A DNA stretch of 22,841 nucleotides from an uncultured Acetatifactor sp. (GTDB taxonomy: Bacteria > Bacillota > Clostridia > Lachnospirales > Lachnospiraceae). Positions 20,959 through 22,841 of this stretch are shown in pieces; positions within the stretch are counted from its first letter, which is position 1; the number at the start of each line of letters is the position of its first letter. The DNA is taken from contig CAJTXE010000001.1 of assembly GCA_910580225.1 (NCBI GenBank), positions 164,884 through 187,724 on the forward strand, written 5' to 3'. A program made the translations under genes and the position numbers. The notes under the pieces are model-generated. The model was not told where the DNA came from. It saw only the letters and a program-made list of their open reading frames with translations, and did not search any database.

Positions 20959-22017
20959 ATGATAAAAGCAGGAATCATCGGAGCAACGGGATATGCTGGA
21001 GGAGAATTGGTCAGGATTCTGGCCAATCACCGGGAGGTGGAAATCGTCTGGTACGGTTCCCGCAGCTATATTGACAAACAGTATTGCGAGGTATACCAGA
21101 ACATGTTCCGTATTGTGGAGGATGTGTGTAAGGATGACAATCTGGGAGAACTGGCGGAGCAGGTGGACGTAATCTTCACGGCCACACCCCAGGGGTTCCT
21201 GGCGGGTCTTTTGACAGAAGAGATTTTATCGAAAGTAAAGATCGTAGATTTGTCTGCGGATTACCGTATCAAGGATGTGGAGATATACGAAAAATGGTAC
21301 GGGATCCAGCACAAATCTCCTCAGTTTATTCCGGAGGCAGTGTATGGCCTGTGCGAAGTGAACCGCAGTCAGATAACCCCGTCTACCAGGCTGGTGGCAA
21401 ACCCGGGCTGCTATACCACCTGTTCCATTCTGACAGCCTATCCCCTGGTGAAGGAGGGGCTGATTGATGTGGATACGCTGATAATCGACGCCAAGTCCGG
21501 AACCTCCGGGGCAGGGCGGGGGGCCAAGGTGCCCAATTTGTTCTGCGAGGTCAATGAAAATATTAAGGCCTACGGCGTGGCAAGCCACAGGCATACCCCG
21601 GAGATCGAGGAGCAGTTGGGATATGCGGGGGACTGTAAGGTGATGATCAATTTTACGCCTCATCTGGTGCCTATGAACCGGGGAATTCTGGTGACGGAAT
21701 ACGCCGGGCTGAAACAAAAGAAGGACGGCACACTGCCCTCCTGGGAGGAAATCCGTGCCGCTTATAATAAGTACTATGCCGGCGAGAAGTTTGTCCGGGT
21801 TCTGGACAGGGGAGTCTGCCCCGAGACCCGGTGGGTGGAAGGCAGCAATTATGTGGATGTTAATTTCGTAATAGATGAGCGTACGGGCCGGGTGATTATG
21901 ATGGGAGCGCTGGACAATCTGGTGAAGGGCGCCGCAGGACAGGCTGTGCAGAATATGAACCTGCTGTTCGGGCTGGAGGAGAGCCGGGGGCTGGAGTTGG
22001 TGCCCTGCTTCCCGTAG
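20959..22017 (+). CDS. argC: N-acetyl-gamma-glutamyl-phosphate reductase
   Basis: ArgC reduces N-acetyl-glutamyl phosphate to the semialdehyde with NADPH, the third step of arginine synthesis; cytosolic, 352 residues (type 1 length). The N-terminal dinucleotide motif is GIIGATGYAGGELVR. VDLSADYRIKD is followed by VANPGCYTTCSIL with catalytic Cys151, then KSGTSGAGRGAK. ASHRHTPEIEEQL supplies the conserved His, and GLELVPCFP is the typical C-terminus. A GAGGAGAAGAG site precedes the ATG. Arginine genes usually follow (argJ, argB, argD), but here a Nudix gene comes next after a 249-bp gap. Confidence 0.96.
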   Translation: MIKAGIIGATGYAGGELVRILANHREVEIVWYGSRSYIDKQYCEVYQNMFRIVEDVCKDDNLGELAEQVDVIFTATPQGFLAGLLTEEILSKVKIVDLSADYRIKDVEIYEKWYGIQHKSPQFIPEAVYGLCEVNRSQITPSTRLVANPGCYTTCSILTAYPLVKEGLIDVDTLIIDAKSGTSGAGRGAKVPNLFCEVNENIKAYGVASHRHTPEIEEQLGYAGDCKVMINFTPHLVPMNRGILVTEYAGLKQKKDGTLPSWEEIRAAYNKYYAGEKFVRVLDRGVCPETRWVEGSNYVDVNFVIDERTGRVIMMGALDNLVKGAAGQAVQNMNLLFGLEESRGLELVPCFP

Positions 22018-22160
22018 TACCTCATTGCAGGAATCCCTTAGCAATCAGCACTGGCTGTTTACCCTAATACTGCGTTGTTGTCGGCTGGCGTGTCGCCGCA
22101 TCGCCTTCTGCCTCCGCCTTATCCTGGTGCGGACATCAAGGGCTGCTTACTCGGGAATGA
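22018..22160. repeat. possible interspersed repeat element after argC
   Basis: Directly after the argC stop lies a stretch rich in C and T on the plus strand (for example GCCTTCTGCCTCCGCC), with a GGCG-TGT-CGCC mini-hairpin near 22087. No open frame, promoter or terminator explains it, and its strand bias differs from the purine-rich coding strand on either side. It reads like a short repeated element, but that needs a genome comparison. The remaining 22161-22266 is AT-richer and serves as the leader of the Nudix gene. Confidence 0.3.
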
Positions 22161-22266
22161 ATGCATCTGTGTATTAGAGCCTGGAACCGGAGTTTTGTTT
22201 TTGGTAAGCAAATCATAAAACGGAATTCGGATAAAAAAGCGGAAGAAGGATCGGAGCGGAGAAAGG

Positions 22267-22716
22267 ATGGACAGAACGGAAAGAGTGGAGTTGACCACTT
22301 TATGCATGATATGCAGAGGAAATCAGATATTGCTTCAGAATCGTACAAAAAAGGACTGGAGCGGCTATGCATTCCCCGGCGGACACGTGGAGCCGGGAGA
22401 ATCCATTGTGGCGTCTGTGATTCGGGAAATGCAGGAGGAAACCGGATTGACGATCCGAAATCCCAGGCTCTGCGGTGTCAAGCAGTTTCCCATAGAGGGC
22501 GGAAGGTACATTGTATTCCTGTTCCGGGCGGACTGCTTTGAGGGCGAGCTGCAGAATTCCGAGGAAGGTACCGTGGAATGGGCAGACAGGGACAGACTTT
22601 CTTCCTATGCCATGGTGGATGACATGGAAGACCTGATTCAGGTTATGGACAGTGATAAATTGACGGAATTCCAATACATTGTTGACAAGGAAGAGTGGAC
22701 TGCGGTATTGCATTAA
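22267..22716 (+). CDS. Nudix hydrolase (MutT/8-oxo-dGTP diphosphatase-like)
   Basis: A 149-residue Nudix protein. The box runs from residue 39 to 61: GHVEPGES, then REMQEETGL, matching GX5EX7REUXEEXGU with all acidic metal-binding residues present. Around it are QNRTKKDWSGYAFPG and VEWADRDRLSSY, seen in MutT-like 8-oxo-dGTP diphosphatases. Nudix substrates are hard to predict, so nucleotide sanitation is only the likely role. The start has GGAG seven bases upstream. It sits between argC and another same-strand gene at the window edge. Confidence 0.9.
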   Translation: MDRTERVELTTLCMICRGNQILLQNRTKKDWSGYAFPGGHVEPGESIVASVIREMQEETGLTIRNPRLCGVKQFPIEGGRYIVFLFRADCFEGELQNSEEGTVEWADRDRLSSYAMVDDMEDLIQVMDSDKLTEFQYIVDKEEWTAVLH

Positions 22717-22824
22717 AGAGCAGGTACCTGTTAAGAGCGCAGGGCCCAGGGGCCGGAAGTGAAAGGAAGGACAAATCATTTCTGCTGGACAGTAAAGTCG
22801 CAAAGGCACACGAGAGGAACTTTT

Positions 22825-22841
22825 ATGAGTGTCCTTTCGAA
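22825..22841 (+). CDS. start of a further gene, cut by the window end
   Basis: ATG at 22825 reads M-S-V-L-S before the sequence ends, with AGAGG seven bases upstream. The 108-base gap after the Nudix gene has a CAGGTACCTG palindrome near 22721 but no clear promoter. The product cannot be told from five residues. Confidence 0.35.

Noticed and set aside
1..22841. Mobile elements, CRISPR arrays, tRNA or rRNA genes
   Set aside because: No transposase or integrase motifs, no regularly spaced repeats, and no cloverleaf or rRNA-like stretches were seen on either strand.

Overview
The window looks like chromosome from an endospore-forming Clostridia, most probably the family Lachnospiraceae. The pointers are two SpoVA sporulation genes, several small families common in Lachnospiraceae (DUF6020, a PF06541-type membrane protein, a DUF5721-like protein, zinc-ribbon/coiled-coil proteins), Firmicutes-style AGGAGG ribosome sites, frequent extended -10 promoters (TGnTATAAT) and balanced GC with G/C-rich third codon positions. 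I see no insertion sequence, phage gene, CRISPR array, rRNA or tRNA.

Layout. At 1-3670 two large polytopic membrane proteins of GT-C-like character are divergently transcribed from a shared 200-bp promoter region. At 3781-5870 lies a likely signalling operon: a multi-pass PF06541-type membrane protein, a cytosolic GHKL histidine kinase with no membrane sensor of its own, and a LytTR response regulator. At 6091-10754 are ddl and murF, the enzymes that make D-Ala-D-Ala and attach it to the peptidoglycan precursor. They are followed directly by a VanR/VanS-type two-component system, with no vancomycin-resistance effector genes in the window. A convergent plsC acyltransferase follows, then a PrcB-like lipoprotein, then trpS with a membrane-anchored two-SH3-domain protein.

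At 14643-18232 spoVAD and spoVAE lie 2.2 kb apart, separated by a zinc-ribbon protein, an 82-residue orphan, ridA and an overlapping AroK-like kinase. That kinase lacks the canonical shikimate-binding residues. A DUF5721-like gene ends base-to-base against spoVAE. The right end carries cardiolipin synthase (cls), argC behind a promoter with a cluster of ARG-box-like operators, a Nudix hydrolase, and the first codons of another gene.

The window mixes envelope functions (Ddl, MurF, VanRS-like, PlsC, Cls, SH3 protein, GT-C-like proteins), sporulation (SpoVAD/AE), and housekeeping or biosynthesis (TrpRS, ArgC, RidA, AroK-like). No single obvious novel defence or mobile system is present. The best leads are the VanRS-like pair beside ddl-murF, the split-sensor signalling operon, the substrate-pocket changes in the AroK-like kinase overlapping ridA, the scattered spoVA genes with a sigma-G-like promoter, and the ARG-box cluster. 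All names come from reading translated motifs by eye; no database search was run.
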